Positions 33,493 through 42,581 of a stretch of DNA of 64,000 nt are shown piece by piece. Each line of letters opens with the position of its first letter. Position 1 is the first letter of the stretch. The position numbers and the translations under genes are program-made. The stretch spans positions 372,001 through 436,000 of the forward strand of contig NZ_JBGFSJ010000003.1 of assembly GCF_041365695.1 (NCBI RefSeq), given 5' to 3'. Origin of the DNA: Rhodosalinus sp041365695. Its GTDB lineage: Bacteria; Pseudomonadota; Alphaproteobacteria; Rhodobacterales; Rhodobacteraceae. The notes beneath the pieces were generated by a model. It was not told the origin of the DNA. It did not search any database and saw only the letters and a program-made list of their open reading frames with translations.

Positions 33493-34392
33493 TCAGACAG
33501 AGGCGCGGTAGATCTTGTCGATGTTCGCGCCGAGGGCCGCCTCGAACTCCGCGTCCGACATCTGCTTCGTCAGCCCCTCGGTGAGCGCGCGCGAGAAGGA
33601 GGCGATCATCCCGGTGTTCCGCGCGAGCCGGGCGCAGGCGTCCTCGGTGGAGTAGCCGCCCGAAAGCGCCACGACGCGCAGTACGCGCGGATGGGCCATG
33701 AAGGGCGCGTAAAGATCGTCCTGCGACGGGATCGTGAGCTTCAGCATCACCGGCGCCTCGCCGGGCAGCGCGTCGAGATGCGCGGCGATGCGGTCGCGCA
33801 GGATCGCCTCCGCCTCGGGTTTGGTCTGCGAATGGATGTCCACCTCGGGCTCCACGATCGGCACCAGCCCATGGGCCATGATCTGCCGCGCCACCTCGAA
33901 CTGCTGGTCCACAACGGCCTCGATGCCGGCGGCGTCCGCCTCTTGGACGACCGAGCGCATCTTGGTCCCGAAGATGCGTTTTTCCACCGCCGTCTTCAGA
34001 AGCGCGTCGAGATCGGGCATCGGCTTCATGAGCTGCACGCCGTCGGCCTTCTCCGCGAGGCCCTTGTCCACCTTGAGGAAGGGCACCACCCCGCGCTCCT
34101 GCCAAAGGTAGCCGGGCACGGGCTTGCCGCCCACCTCGCCGTTCATGGTCCGCTCGAAGAGGATCGCGCCCAGCACCTTGCGGCTGTCGAAATCCGGGGC
34201 CTGCATGATCCGCGCGCGCATGGCGTGGATCTCGGCGAACATCTCCTCCTCGCCGGAATAGGCGTCTTCCGGCACGCCGTAGAGGCGCAGCGCCTTGGGC
34301 GTGGAGCCGCCCGACTGGTCCAGCGCGGCGATGAAGCCCTGCCCCTCGGCGATCTGGCGGCGCTGCTCTGTCAGGCGGTCGGCGTCGGTCAT
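33493..34392 (-). CDS. fructose-bisphosphate aldolase class I
   Basis: This Schiff-base (metal-independent) aldolase of glycolysis/gluconeogenesis has 299 residues, the length of the bacterial class I group. Features are FIAALDQSGGSTPKALRLYG near the N-terminus, PGYLWQERGVVPFLKVDKGL with the substrate-binding lysine, HGLVPIVEPEVDIHS, and the catalytic lysine region VMLKLTIPSQDDLY. The C-terminal part has VVALSGGYS. It is convergent with the RHH gene, with only 19 bp between the two stops. Confidence 0.92.
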   Translation of the reverse strand: MTDADRLTEQRRQIAEGQGFIAALDQSGGSTPKALRLYGVPEDAYSGEEEMFAEIHAMRARIMQAPDFDSRKVLGAILFERTMNGEVGGKPVPGYLWQERGVVPFLKVDKGLAEKADGVQLMKPMPDLDALLKTAVEKRIFGTKMRSVVQEADAAGIEAVVDQQFEVARQIMAHGLVPIVEPEVDIHSQTKPEAEAILRDRIAAHLDALPGEAPVMLKLTIPSQDDLYAPFMAHPRVLRVVALSGGYSTEDACARLARNTGMIASFSRALTEGLTKQMSDAEFEAALGANIDKIYRASV

Positions 34393-34452
34393 CGGGGCTT
34401 CCTCCGGGCTCTTGCGGGTGTCGACGGGTCATGCCGCGCCGCCGCGCGCCCG

Positions 34453-35805
34453 TCAATCCCGGCGCCGCACCCGCAGCCAGATACCGTCGCGCGCGCGCAC
34501 CGTCAGATGGGCCACCGGCACGGGCGGCGGGCGGTCGGCGAGCTCCACCCGGACATCGCGCAGCAGCCGCGACAGAAGCAGCACCCCTTCCATCATGGCA
34601 AAGCCCGCGCCGGTGCAGACCCGAGACCCCGCCGAGAACGGCATGTAGGCCACCCGCGCCGAGGCCCTGCCCTCTTCGGTCTCCCAGCGGGCGGGGTCGA
34701 ACCCGTCCGGGTCGTCCCAGAGCCGCGTGTGCCGGTGCTGGTGCCAGGGCGACAGCACGATCTGCGCGCCGGGGGCCACGTCGCGGCCGCGGAAATGTTC
34801 GGGCCGCGTGGCCTCGCGCACCATCATCGGGACAGGCGGATAAAGGCGCAGCGTCTCGCGGAAGACGTCGCGCGCCACGCGAAGCCGCGAGACGCAGGCG
34901 AAATCAGGGGCGAGATGGGCGCGGGCCTCCTCGGCCACCTTGTCCTGCCAGTCGGGAAAGGCCGCCATGAGGTAGAGCGCCCAGGCCAGCGCCGAGGCCG
35001 AGGTCTCGTGGCCCGCGAGGAAGAAGATCGCGACCTGGTCCACCATCTCGGCCTCGGTGAAGGTCTCGCCCGTCTCGGGATCGCAGGTGGTCATGATCTT
35101 GGTGGCAAGGTCGTCCGGCGCCTCTCCCGCCGCGATGGCCTGCATCCGCCCGGCGGTGAGCTCGGCAAGAAGGGCGCGGATGGCGCGCGCGGCACGGCGC
35201 GTCCCGCCTCGATGACCGCGCGGCGCCCAGCGCGGCAGGCGCAGGAAGGCGGCGGCGTTCAGAATGGGCTGGCTGCGCTGGTAGGCGCGGAACTCACGGA
35301 AGACCCGGGTGGCGATCCGGTCCTCGATCGGGATGGAAAAGAGCGTGCGAAAGATCACGTCGGCGGCCGCGTGGCTTGTTTCGGCTTCGATCTCGACAGT
35401 GTCGCCCGCCCGCGCGGCGAGCCGCGCCGCCGCCGCCTCGCCGGCATCCCACATCGCCGGGAAGGTCTCGCGCAGGCGCCCACCGTCGAAGGCCGGGTCG
35501 ATGATCCGGCGCTGGCGCTTCCACGTGGCGCCGTTGGTGAGGAACACGCTCTCGCCCAGAAGCGGGCGCAACCCCTCGGAAACCCGCGCGGATTTCGGGA
35601 AGTCGTCGGGGCGTTCCTTCAGCACGAGGTCCACAAGCGCAGGGTGGTTCACGAGGTAGGAGCGGAAGAAGGGCGTGCGGAACTCCGCCATCCAGGCGCG
35701 GTAGAGACGCGCGGGCTGCGCCGACAGGATGTCCTGCCGGAAAAGCCGGAGATAGCGCCATGGCGAGACGCGATCGGGCCGGGCGGCGGGCTTCGGCGGG
35801 ATCAT
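34453..35805 (-). CDS. cytochrome P450
   Basis: This heme-thiolate monooxygenase has 450 residues. The I-helix motif FLAGHETSASALAW, the K-helix ExxR in ETLR, and the heme loop FSAGSRVCTGAGFA (Cys near residue 395) are all present. WKRQRRIIDPAFDGGRL in the C-helix region is typical of fatty-acid or terpenoid-type bacterial P450s. It starts with an ATG at 35805 overlapping the stop of the upstream hydrolase gene (ATGA), so the two are translated together. No ferredoxin partner gene is near. The substrate is unknown. Confidence 0.9.
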   Translation of the reverse strand: MIPPKPAARPDRVSPWRYLRLFRQDILSAQPARLYRAWMAEFRTPFFRSYLVNHPALVDLVLKERPDDFPKSARVSEGLRPLLGESVFLTNGATWKRQRRIIDPAFDGGRLRETFPAMWDAGEAAAARLAARAGDTVEIEAETSHAAADVIFRTLFSIPIEDRIATRVFREFRAYQRSQPILNAAAFLRLPRWAPRGHRGGTRRAARAIRALLAELTAGRMQAIAAGEAPDDLATKIMTTCDPETGETFTEAEMVDQVAIFFLAGHETSASALAWALYLMAAFPDWQDKVAEEARAHLAPDFACVSRLRVARDVFRETLRLYPPVPMMVREATRPEHFRGRDVAPGAQIVLSPWHQHRHTRLWDDPDGFDPARWETEEGRASARVAYMPFSAGSRVCTGAGFAMMEGVLLLSRLLRDVRVELADRPPPVPVAHLTVRARDGIWLRVRRRD

Positions 35806-37046
35806 GCGGCGCGGCCGCGATAGCCGGACACCGCCCGTTCGATCCGCGAGCGCGAGGGCCGCCGCCCGGCGAAGCGCTGCGCGAGCGTCTTCGGCCCGGC
35901 GGTGATGCGGAAATAGTCGTAGTCGCCCGGACGGTCGAAGGCGCAGAGATACTGGAAATGCAGCCGAAAGAACCGCCAGCGCAGCGCCTTCCAGCGCGCG
36001 GGCGACAGCGTCTGGGTGAAGGCCGCCGAGATCACCAGCGGCCAGCGCTTGCCCGGGGCTGCCACGCCCGAGACCGCGACGGGGTCGCAGAGCGCGAAGG
36101 CACAGCCGTCGCCGGGCGCCGAGACGTCGACCCAGGTGATCTCGTCGCGCGCCGAGAGGAAGGCAAGGTCGGCGCGAAGGCGATCGGCGCCGGGCAGGAA
36201 GGAGACCATGGGCACCACCTGGCCGAGGCTGAGAAAGGACAGCGCCGGCCCCTCCGCGGGCACCCGGCCCTGCCGGACGAGGTCGGCGAGCGCGGAGACG
36301 GCGAGATGCGCGCCAGACGAATGGCCGACCACGAGCAGCTCGTCCACATCCTCTGCGAGCGCCTCGGCGATCCGGTCGGCGAAATCGGCAAGCCGCGCCT
36401 CGAGCGCGGGCGGATTGGCGCCGCGACACCGCGCGGCGAAGGCAAGGTCGTGCATCAGGTAATAGGCGTAGAGCTTCGCGTCCCGGGCGCGGAACCACCG
36501 CAGCACGAACCAGCCGGCGAGCGCGCCCGGCAAGGCGCCGGCAAGCGCGCCCCATCCCTCCGGCGCGCCGCCCGCCGACCACAGACGCGCGACCGCCCCC
36601 GACATCAGAACGCCCGCCGCGACGGCGAGCACCAGCTGCAAGAGCAGCATCGCGACAGGGTAGAACCCGGCGATGACCGGCCCCTTCCGCAGACGCATCA
36701 GCCGGAAGAGCGCCCCTGTCGAGATATAGACCCAGGCCGTGCGCAGAAGCTGGGCGTAGGTGCCGGCGATGGAGTGCGACATGCTCTCCTGCACGATATC
36801 CGACCAGACGAACACCTCGATCGCGGCCTCGCTCCGCGCGCCGTCCATCTCGGCCGTCACCTGCCAGCCAGGGGCCTGCCCGCCGCCCGGCAAGAGCGCG
36901 ATGGTGTAGCCCGAGATCCCCGCCTGTCGCGCGGCCTCCTTGCGGTAGAGTTCGCGGTAGCGGCGCGGCGGAAAGGGATCGTAGCCGGGGATGTAGAACA
37001 CCCGCCGACGCGCCACCTTCCCCGCCTGAGCCGCGCGCATCGTCAT
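35802..37046 (-). CDS. membrane-anchored alpha/beta-hydrolase-like protein
   Basis: This 414-residue protein has two hydrophobic helices near 125-190 and a lipase-like nucleophile elbow VVGHSSGAHLA (GxSxG) at about 240-250. The N-terminus VFYIPGYDPFPPRRYRELYR begins with a Gly-rich PGYDP segment typical of an oxyanion-hole strand. It is coupled to the P450 by a 4-bp overlap, suggesting they act on the same lipid-like molecule. The family is not recognised; the catalytic Asp and His cannot be assigned with certainty. The start could be at residue 1 or 3. Confidence 0.7.
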   Translation of the reverse strand: MTMRAAQAGKVARRRVFYIPGYDPFPPRRYRELYRKEAARQAGISGYTIALLPGGGQAPGWQVTAEMDGARSEAAIEVFVWSDIVQESMSHSIAGTYAQLLRTAWVYISTGALFRLMRLRKGPVIAGFYPVAMLLLQLVLAVAAGVLMSGAVARLWSAGGAPEGWGALAGALPGALAGWFVLRWFRARDAKLYAYYLMHDLAFAARCRGANPPALEARLADFADRIAEALAEDVDELLVVGHSSGAHLAVSALADLVRQGRVPAEGPALSFLSLGQVVPMVSFLPGADRLRADLAFLSARDEITWVDVSAPGDGCAFALCDPVAVSGVAAPGKRWPLVISAAFTQTLSPARWKALRWRFFRLHFQYLCAFDRPGDYDYFRITAGPKTLAQRFAGRRPSRSRIERAVSGYRGRAA

Positions 37047-37104
37047 GGATGTCGAGTGTAGCCGCCCATGCGGGCGAGAGTAAGGCCGCGCCGGGGCGTG
37101 GCCC

Positions 37105-37854
37105 TCAGCCGAGCGCGGCGAGCGCCGGGAAGGTTTCGAGCAGCCAGAACGAGAAAGCGGAGAAACCGCCCGTCAGCATCATGAGCCCGATGGTCCAGAG
37201 CAGAAGGCCCATCACCCTCTCGATCCGGTCCATGTGCCGCTTCATCCACGCCATGAGTCCGCCCATCCGCGGCAGGAAGGCCGCCACCAGCAAAAACGGC
37301 ACGCCGAGCCCGATCGCGTAGACGGCAAGAAGGGTCGTGCCGCGCGCCACGTTCGCCTCGGACGCGGCGAGCGACAGGATCGCGCCCAGCTGAGGCCCGA
37401 TGCAGGGCGTCCAGCCGAAGGCGAAGGCAAGCCCAAGTATGTAGGCGCCGAAGGCCGTCCCCCCGTGATCGCCCGCGTCGATCCGCGCCTCCATGTCGAG
37501 AAAGCCCAGCCGGTAGACGCCCACGAAATGCGCCCCGAACGCCATCACCAGCAGTCCCGCGACGGTATTGAACCAGCCCTGGTAGGCCAGAAACACCTGC
37601 CCCACAGCGGAGGCGGTGAAGCCCAGGAAGAGGAAAACGGTCGACAGGCCCAGCACGAAGAAAAGCGCGGGGAAAAGGGCCCGGTTGCGCCCCTCGCCCG
37701 CGCTCAGCTCGGTCACCGTCACGCCGCTCATGTAGGCGAGGTAGGGCGGCACGATGGGCAGCACGCAGGGCGACAGGAAAGAGATGACGCCGGCGAACAT
37801 GGCCACGAGCATCGCGGGCAGCAGGCTGGCGTCGATGATTTCTATTCCGAACAT
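37105..37854 (-). CDS. ccdA: cytochrome c biogenesis protein CcdA
   Basis: This inner-membrane thiol transporter moves reducing equivalents from cytoplasmic thioredoxin to periplasmic apocytochrome c maturation or thiol-repair proteins. It has 249 residues, six helices and two essential cysteines in FLSPCVLPIVPPY (C30) and GWTPCIGP (C151). The periplasmic MsrB at 55822 could be one electron acceptor in such a network, but this is inference. The gene is divergent from tusA. Confidence 0.92.
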   Translation of the reverse strand: MFGIEIIDASLLPAMLVAMFAGVISFLSPCVLPIVPPYLAYMSGVTVTELSAGEGRNRALFPALFFVLGLSTVFLFLGFTASAVGQVFLAYQGWFNTVAGLLVMAFGAHFVGVYRLGFLDMEARIDAGDHGGTAFGAYILGLAFAFGWTPCIGPQLGAILSLAASEANVARGTTLLAVYAIGLGVPFLLVAAFLPRMGGLMAWMKRHMDRIERVMGLLLWTIGLMMLTGGFSAFSFWLLETFPALAALG

Positions 37855-37947
37855 CGTTCCTCACATAGGCGATCGGCGCGGGGCCGTCACCCTCTGGGTC
37901 CTCACATCCGCGTGGACAGAACGGCGCAGGCCGCCTATGCCACCGCC

Positions 37948-38172
37948 ATGACCGAGGAGCTGGACGCCCGCGGGCTCAAATGCCCGCTTCCCGTGCTGAA
38001 ATTGCGCAAGCGCCTCGCGGCGCTGCCGCCCGGTGCGCGCCTGCGCCTGCTTGCCGACGACCCCGTCGCTGTGGTGGACGTTCCGCATTTCTGCCGCGAA
38101 GCCGGGCACAGCCTGGAAGAGACCGCCGAGGCGGACGGGGCGCAAAGCTACCTCATCCGCCGCGGCGACTGA
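37948..38172 (+). CDS. TusA-like sulfurtransferase
   Basis: This 74-residue sulfur carrier has the CPxP motif: LDARGLKCPLPVLKLRKRL, with C12 as the persulfide-forming residue. VVDVPHFCREAGH follows, as in the family. Family members relay sulfur for tRNA 2-thiolation, molybdenum cofactor or sulfur oxidation. The ATG at 37948 gives the usual length; a much longer frame through this region is not real. It is convergent with rne with only 10 bp between the stops. Confidence 0.88.
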   Translation: MTEELDARGLKCPLPVLKLRKRLAALPPGARLRLLADDPVAVVDVPHFCREAGHSLEETAEADGAQSYLIRRGD

Positions 38173-38182
38173 CACCCGGGGC

Positions 38183-40819
38183 TCAGCGTCCCAGCGACCA
38201 CCAGCCGCGCCGCCGGGGCTTCGACCGGTCTTCCTCGGTCGTCTCCTCGGCGCCCACGGGTTCGGGCGTCTTGTCATCCTCGCCCGGCTTCGGCGCGGGT
38301 TCGGCCGGCGTCTCCGCGGCGGGCGCGGGCGCCTCTTCGGCGGGGTCGGGCGTCTCGGCGGCCGCCGGGGCGGGCTCACCGGCATCTTCCGCCGCAGGCG
38401 CGGGCGCCTCCGCCTCGGCAGGTGCGGGCGCCTCGTCCGCGGGCGCGGGCGCGGGCGTTTCTTCCGCCGCAGCCGCGGGCGCCTCGGTTGCGGGCGTTTC
38501 TTCCGCCGCGGCTGCGGCCGCGGGCTCCTCCTGCGCAGGCTGAGCCTTGGGCTTTCCGCGCGAGCGGGTGGTCGGCTTGCGCCTGGGCTTGGCCGGCGCC
38601 TCCGCGGCGGCGGGTTCCTCCGCGGCCTCCCCGGCCGCGGGCGCGGCGCCGGATCCGGCCCCCGCCCCTGCGGCGCGCTCCTCCGCGGCCTCTTCACGAG
38701 GCTCGGTCGCGGGCTGTTCCCCGGCTTGCGGGGCCTCGCCCTCGCCCGATTTCGACGATTTGCGCTTGCGCCGGCGCCGGCGCTTCTTCTTGGGCTTCTC
38801 CTCGGACGCGGCCGGGGCTGGCGCCTCTTCGGGCGGCAGGTTGTCCGGGGCCGCCTCGTCTTCCTCGTCGATGGTGTCCATGAGCGAGGCGTTGGCCGAC
38901 ACGACCGGCGCGGTGACCTCGGGGACCGTTCGGGTCGCCGTCTTGAGCTTCTCGACGGTGAAATCGGGGCTCACCAGCATCGGGTCGCCCTCGACGCGGA
39001 CGGACAGGCCGTAGCGCGCCTCGATCTGTGCGACGTGCTCGCGCTTGTGGTTCATCAGGAAATTGGCGATGCCGACGGGGCATTTCACCACCACCTCGCG
39101 CGAGCGGCCGCGCACGCCCTCCTCCTCGATATGGCGCAGGATCGACAGAGCAAGGCTGTCATCCGACCGGATGAGGCCGGTGCCGTGGCAGGCCGGGCAC
39201 GGCTGCGTCGTGGCCTCCAGCATGCCGGGACGCAGGCGCTGGCGGCTCATCTCCAGAAGACCGAAGCCCGAGATGCGGCCGACCTGGATGCGGGCGCGAT
39301 CGGACTTCAGCTTTTCCTTGAGCTTCTTCTCCACGGCGGCGTTGTTCTTGCGCTCGTCCATGTCGATGAAGTCGATGACGATGAGCCCGGCGAGATCGCG
39401 CAGACGCAACTGTCGGGCGATCTCCTCGGCCGCCTCGAGATTGGTCTTGAGGGCGGTCTCCTCGATCGAGCCTTCCTTGGTCGCCTTGCCCGAGTTCACG
39501 TCGATCGCGACCAGCGCCTCGGTCACGCCGATCACGATGTAGCCGCCGGAGCGCAGCTGCACGGTCGGGTTGAACATCGAGGCGAGATAGCTTTCCACCT
39601 GGTAGCGCGCGAAGAGCGGAAGCGGATCCTGGTAGTGCTTCACGTTCTTGGCGTGCGACGGCATGATCATCTTCATGAAGCCCTTGGCGATGCGGTAGCC
39701 CGCCTCGCCCTCGACCAGGACCTCGTCGATCTCGCGGTTGTAGAGGTCGCGGATCGACCGCTTGATGAGGTCGCCCTCCTCGTAGATCTTCGCCGGGGCG
39801 ATGGATTTGAGCGTGAGCTCGCGGATCTGCTCCCACAGGCGCTGCAGATACTCGTAATCGCGCTTGATCTCGGTCTTGGTGCGCTGCGCGCCCGCGGTGC
39901 GGATGATGAGCCCCGCCCCGGCCGGAAGCTCGATCCCCGAGGCGATCTCCTTTAGCTTCTTGCGATCGGCCACGTTGGTGATCTTGCGGCTGATGCCGCC
40001 GCCGCGGGCGGTGTTCGGCATGAGCACGCAATAGCGCCCCGCCAGGCTGAGATAGGTGGTCAGTGCCGCGCCCTTGTTGCCGCGCTCTTCCTTGACGACC
40101 TGGACCAGCATGATCTGCCGGACCTTGATCACTTCCTGGATCTTGTATTTCCGCGGGCGCGGCTTGCGCGGCGGGCGGATGTCCTCCTGGTCGTCGTCGT
40201 CGGACACCGCCTCGATGCTGTCGTCGCGTTCAGCGGCGTGATCGGCGGCCACGAAGGGCTCGTCGTCCTCGTCCCCGTCCGCAGCGGCGTGGCCGTTGTC
40301 ACCGTTTTCCGGTTCCTCGACGGGCGTGTCCTCCACGCGCTCCATCGGAGAGCGGCCCTCTTCGTCCGCCTCCTCCGTTGCGGCCGACGCCTCGCCGGCT
40401 TGCGTCTCGACCGGTTCGGAGGCGATCACGGCGTCCTCGGCCTCGGTCTTGGCGGGCCGCGCGCCGCGACGGCGGCGCGTCGGCTTGGGCTTGTCCTCCT
40501 CGGCCTCGGCCTCGGCGCGCATCGCCTCGGCGTAGGCGCGCTCCTCCTCCATCAGCGCCTCGCGGTCCGCGACGGGGATCTGGTAGTAGTCGGGGTGGAT
40601 TTCCGAGAAGGCCAGGAACCCGTGGCGATTGCCGCCGTAGTCCACGAATGCCGCCTGAAGCGACGGTTCGACCCGCGTCACCTTCGCAAGGTAGATGTTG
40701 CCCGCTAGCTGGCGCTTGTTCTCCGACTCGAAGTCGAATTCCTCGACCTTGTTTCCGTCCACCACCACGACGCGGGTCTCTTCCGCGTGGGTGGCGTCGA
40801 TAAGCATCTTGTTTGCCAT
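38183..40819 (-). CDS. rne: ribonuclease E
   Basis: This endonuclease is the core of the RNA degradosome. It starts MANKMLIDATHAEETRVVVV; the longer frame to 40918 lies in the leader. The S1 domain (AAFVDYGGNRHGFLAF) is interrupted by an acidic, low-complexity insertion at about 95-215, as usual in alphaproteobacteria. The catalytic half contains VAIDVNSGKATKEG and LIVIDFIDMDERKNN with acidic metal ligands. The Zn-link CPACHGTG is near residue 540. From about 640 the tail is Ala/Pro/Glu-rich with the basic patch KKKRRRRRKRKSS, likely the RNA and partner-protein binding scaffold, ending GWWSLGR. The protein has 878 residues. Confidence 0.95.
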   Translation of the reverse strand: MANKMLIDATHAEETRVVVVDGNKVEEFDFESENKRQLAGNIYLAKVTRVEPSLQAAFVDYGGNRHGFLAFSEIHPDYYQIPVADREALMEEERAYAEAMRAEAEAEEDKPKPTRRRRGARPAKTEAEDAVIASEPVETQAGEASAATEEADEEGRSPMERVEDTPVEEPENGDNGHAAADGDEDDEPFVAADHAAERDDSIEAVSDDDDQEDIRPPRKPRPRKYKIQEVIKVRQIMLVQVVKEERGNKGAALTTYLSLAGRYCVLMPNTARGGGISRKITNVADRKKLKEIASGIELPAGAGLIIRTAGAQRTKTEIKRDYEYLQRLWEQIRELTLKSIAPAKIYEEGDLIKRSIRDLYNREIDEVLVEGEAGYRIAKGFMKMIMPSHAKNVKHYQDPLPLFARYQVESYLASMFNPTVQLRSGGYIVIGVTEALVAIDVNSGKATKEGSIEETALKTNLEAAEEIARQLRLRDLAGLIVIDFIDMDERKNNAAVEKKLKEKLKSDRARIQVGRISGFGLLEMSRQRLRPGMLEATTQPCPACHGTGLIRSDDSLALSILRHIEEEGVRGRSREVVVKCPVGIANFLMNHKREHVAQIEARYGLSVRVEGDPMLVSPDFTVEKLKTATRTVPEVTAPVVSANASLMDTIDEEDEAAPDNLPPEEAPAPAASEEKPKKKRRRRRKRKSSKSGEGEAPQAGEQPATEPREEAAEERAAGAGAGSGAAPAAGEAAEEPAAAEAPAKPRRKPTTRSRGKPKAQPAQEEPAAAAAAEETPATEAPAAAAEETPAPAPADEAPAPAEAEAPAPAAEDAGEPAPAAAETPDPAEEAPAPAAETPAEPAPKPGEDDKTPEPVGAEETTEEDRSKPRRRGWWSLGR

Positions 40820-41239
40820 GTTATCCGTCTGCACGCAGCCGGCACGCCCCCCTGCAAGAGGCGGCGTGAGCGGCGGCCGTGTCTGGTCTGGGCGATGATC
40901 GCCGCGCTGACGGAGCAAGCCCCGGGGGCTTCGCTCTCATGATGTGCCTGTCGCGCGCGCGTCATCGCGTTTCTTCTCCGACATCCCGCTCGGGGACATC
41001 CGTTCAAAGCCCGGCGCGTCAAGCGCGGCGCGGGCAATCCTGTGCTGGCCCGAGGGGCCGGTCGGTCTGCTCCGGAGCGCCGGGCCGGATGGCCCGCGAC
41101 TGTCAGAAACAGCAAAACGTCTGGCGGCCGCCGCAAAACTGCATGATGCGGCCTGCCTGACACCATAAGAGGAGTGCGCCGGCAATGACAATGGAGAAAA
41201 CGCGCGGGCGCGGCGCGCCGGGCCGGCCGGCGCGGCCTT
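40820..41239 (-). promoter_or_regulatory. long rne upstream region without genes
   Basis: About 420 bp lie between the rne start and the convergent end of the dctD-type gene, with no supportable gene on either strand. Short ATG frames such as one at 41184 with AGGAG upstream run into antisense of the regulator gene and are not convincing. Several GC-rich inverted repeats occur (for example around 41050-41100). RNase E is autoregulated through its long 5' leader in enterobacteria; a similar role here is inference. Confidence 0.4.
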
Positions 41240-42574
41240 TCACAGGTAATCCGCCCGCTGAAGCCCGTATTTCGCCATCTTCTCGTTGAGCGTGCGCCGC
41301 GGCAGCGACAGTTCCTCCATCACCGCCGCGATGGAGCCCTTGTGCCGGCGCATCGTGTTGTCGATGAGCATGCGCTCGAAGGCCTCCACGTATTCCTTGA
41401 GCGGCTTGCCCTCGGTCGTCATCACCGGCTGCATGTCTTCGTGGTCGTTCATCAGGAGCGACGCGATGGAGCCCTGGCCCCGCCGCGCCTGCAGCACCGC
41501 GCGCTCGGCGAGGTTGATGAGCTGGCGCACGTTCCCCGGCCAGGGCGCCTGAAGAAGCTGCGCGGCCTCCTGCGCGGAGACCTCGGGCACCTCGCAGCCG
41601 TATTCCTCCGCGAACTGCTCGATGAGCCGGGTGAAGAGCGTAAGGATATCCTCGCCCCGCGCGCGCAGCGGCGGCACGGTGATCTTGAGCGCGGCCAGCC
41701 GGTAATAGAGGTCGGGCCGCAGCGCGTCCTCGCAGGTGCGCCCCTCGTCCTGCAGGTTCGAGATCGCCACGATCCGCGTCTCGGCGGGCTGGCCCTGGTC
41801 GTTGATCGCCGACAGAAGCCGCGCCTGCGCGGCCTCGGTCAGCGTCTCGATATCCTCCAGCACCAGCGTGCCGCCGCGCGCCTCCTCGAAGGCCGGCAGC
41901 CGCCCGTCCTCCGGCAGCATCGGGCCGAAGAGACGCCGGATCAGCGCGCTTTCCTCGAAGGCCGCGCAGGGCACCAGCACGAATTTCTTTCCCGCCCGCG
42001 AGCCCACGGCATGAAGCGCGTGCGCCACCAGCGTCTTGCCGGTCCCGGTCTCGCCGTCGATCAGGACATGCCCGTCGGCCTGCCCGAGATCGAGGATATC
42101 CTCGCGCAGGCGCTCCATCGCCGGGCTGGAGCCGATGAGCTTCTTCATGATCTGCCCGCCATCGGCAAGCTCACGGCGCAGCGCGCGCGCGTCCAGCGTC
42201 AGCCGGCGCGCGTTCGACGCGCGCTTCGCCAGCTCGGTCATCCGGTCGGGGTTGAAGGGCTTTTCGAGGAAGTCGAACGCGCCGAGGCGCATCGCCTCCA
42301 CCGCCATCGGCACGTCGCCGTGGCCGGTGATCATGATGACCGGCAGCGCGCTGTCGGCGCCCATCAGCTTTCGCAGGAACTGCATGCCGTCCATGCCGGG
42401 CATCTTGATGTCGGTGATGACGATGCCGGGATAGTCCGGGCCGAGCGCCTTCAGCGCCTCCTCGGCCCCCGCGAAGGTCTCCGTGTCGTAGCCCGACAGC
42501 GCAAGCCACTGGCTGATCGACTGGCGCATGTCCCGCTCGTCGTCGATGATCGCGATCTTCATCGCCTTGGTCAT
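41240..42574 (-). CDS. DctD-type response regulator with AAA+ domain lacking GAFTGA
   Basis: This 444-residue regulator has the NtrC/DctD layout. The receiver domain carries D55 (ITDIKMPG), T83 and K105. The AAA+ domain at about 145-370 has Walker A GETGTGKT (174-181) and Walker B-like TLVLEDI (236-242). A Fis-type helix-turn-helix lies near 400-440 (RRHKGSIAAVMEELSLPRR). The loop that should hold GAFTGA reads FGPMLPEDGRLPAFEE (216-231) and has no trace of the motif, so contact with sigma54 is unlikely. It is paired with the kinase gene, which ends 7 bp upstream. Its target genes (C4-dicarboxylate transport in true DctD systems) are not in the window. Confidence 0.85.
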   Translation of the reverse strand: MTKAMKIAIIDDERDMRQSISQWLALSGYDTETFAGAEEALKALGPDYPGIVITDIKMPGMDGMQFLRKLMGADSALPVIMITGHGDVPMAVEAMRLGAFDFLEKPFNPDRMTELAKRASNARRLTLDARALRRELADGGQIMKKLIGSSPAMERLREDILDLGQADGHVLIDGETGTGKTLVAHALHAVGSRAGKKFVLVPCAAFEESALIRRLFGPMLPEDGRLPAFEEARGGTLVLEDIETLTEAAQARLLSAINDQGQPAETRIVAISNLQDEGRTCEDALRPDLYYRLAALKITVPPLRARGEDILTLFTRLIEQFAEEYGCEVPEVSAQEAAQLLQAPWPGNVRQLINLAERAVLQARRGQGSIASLLMNDHEDMQPVMTTEGKPLKEYVEAFERMLIDNTMRRHKGSIAAVMEELSLPRRTLNEKMAKYGLQRADYL

Positions 42575-42581
42575 GGCACGC

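Noticed and set aside
41184..41300. Small plus-strand frame after AGGAG between rne and the regulator gene
   Set aside because: It soon runs antisense into the regulator gene and encodes a biased Arg/Gly/Pro sequence.
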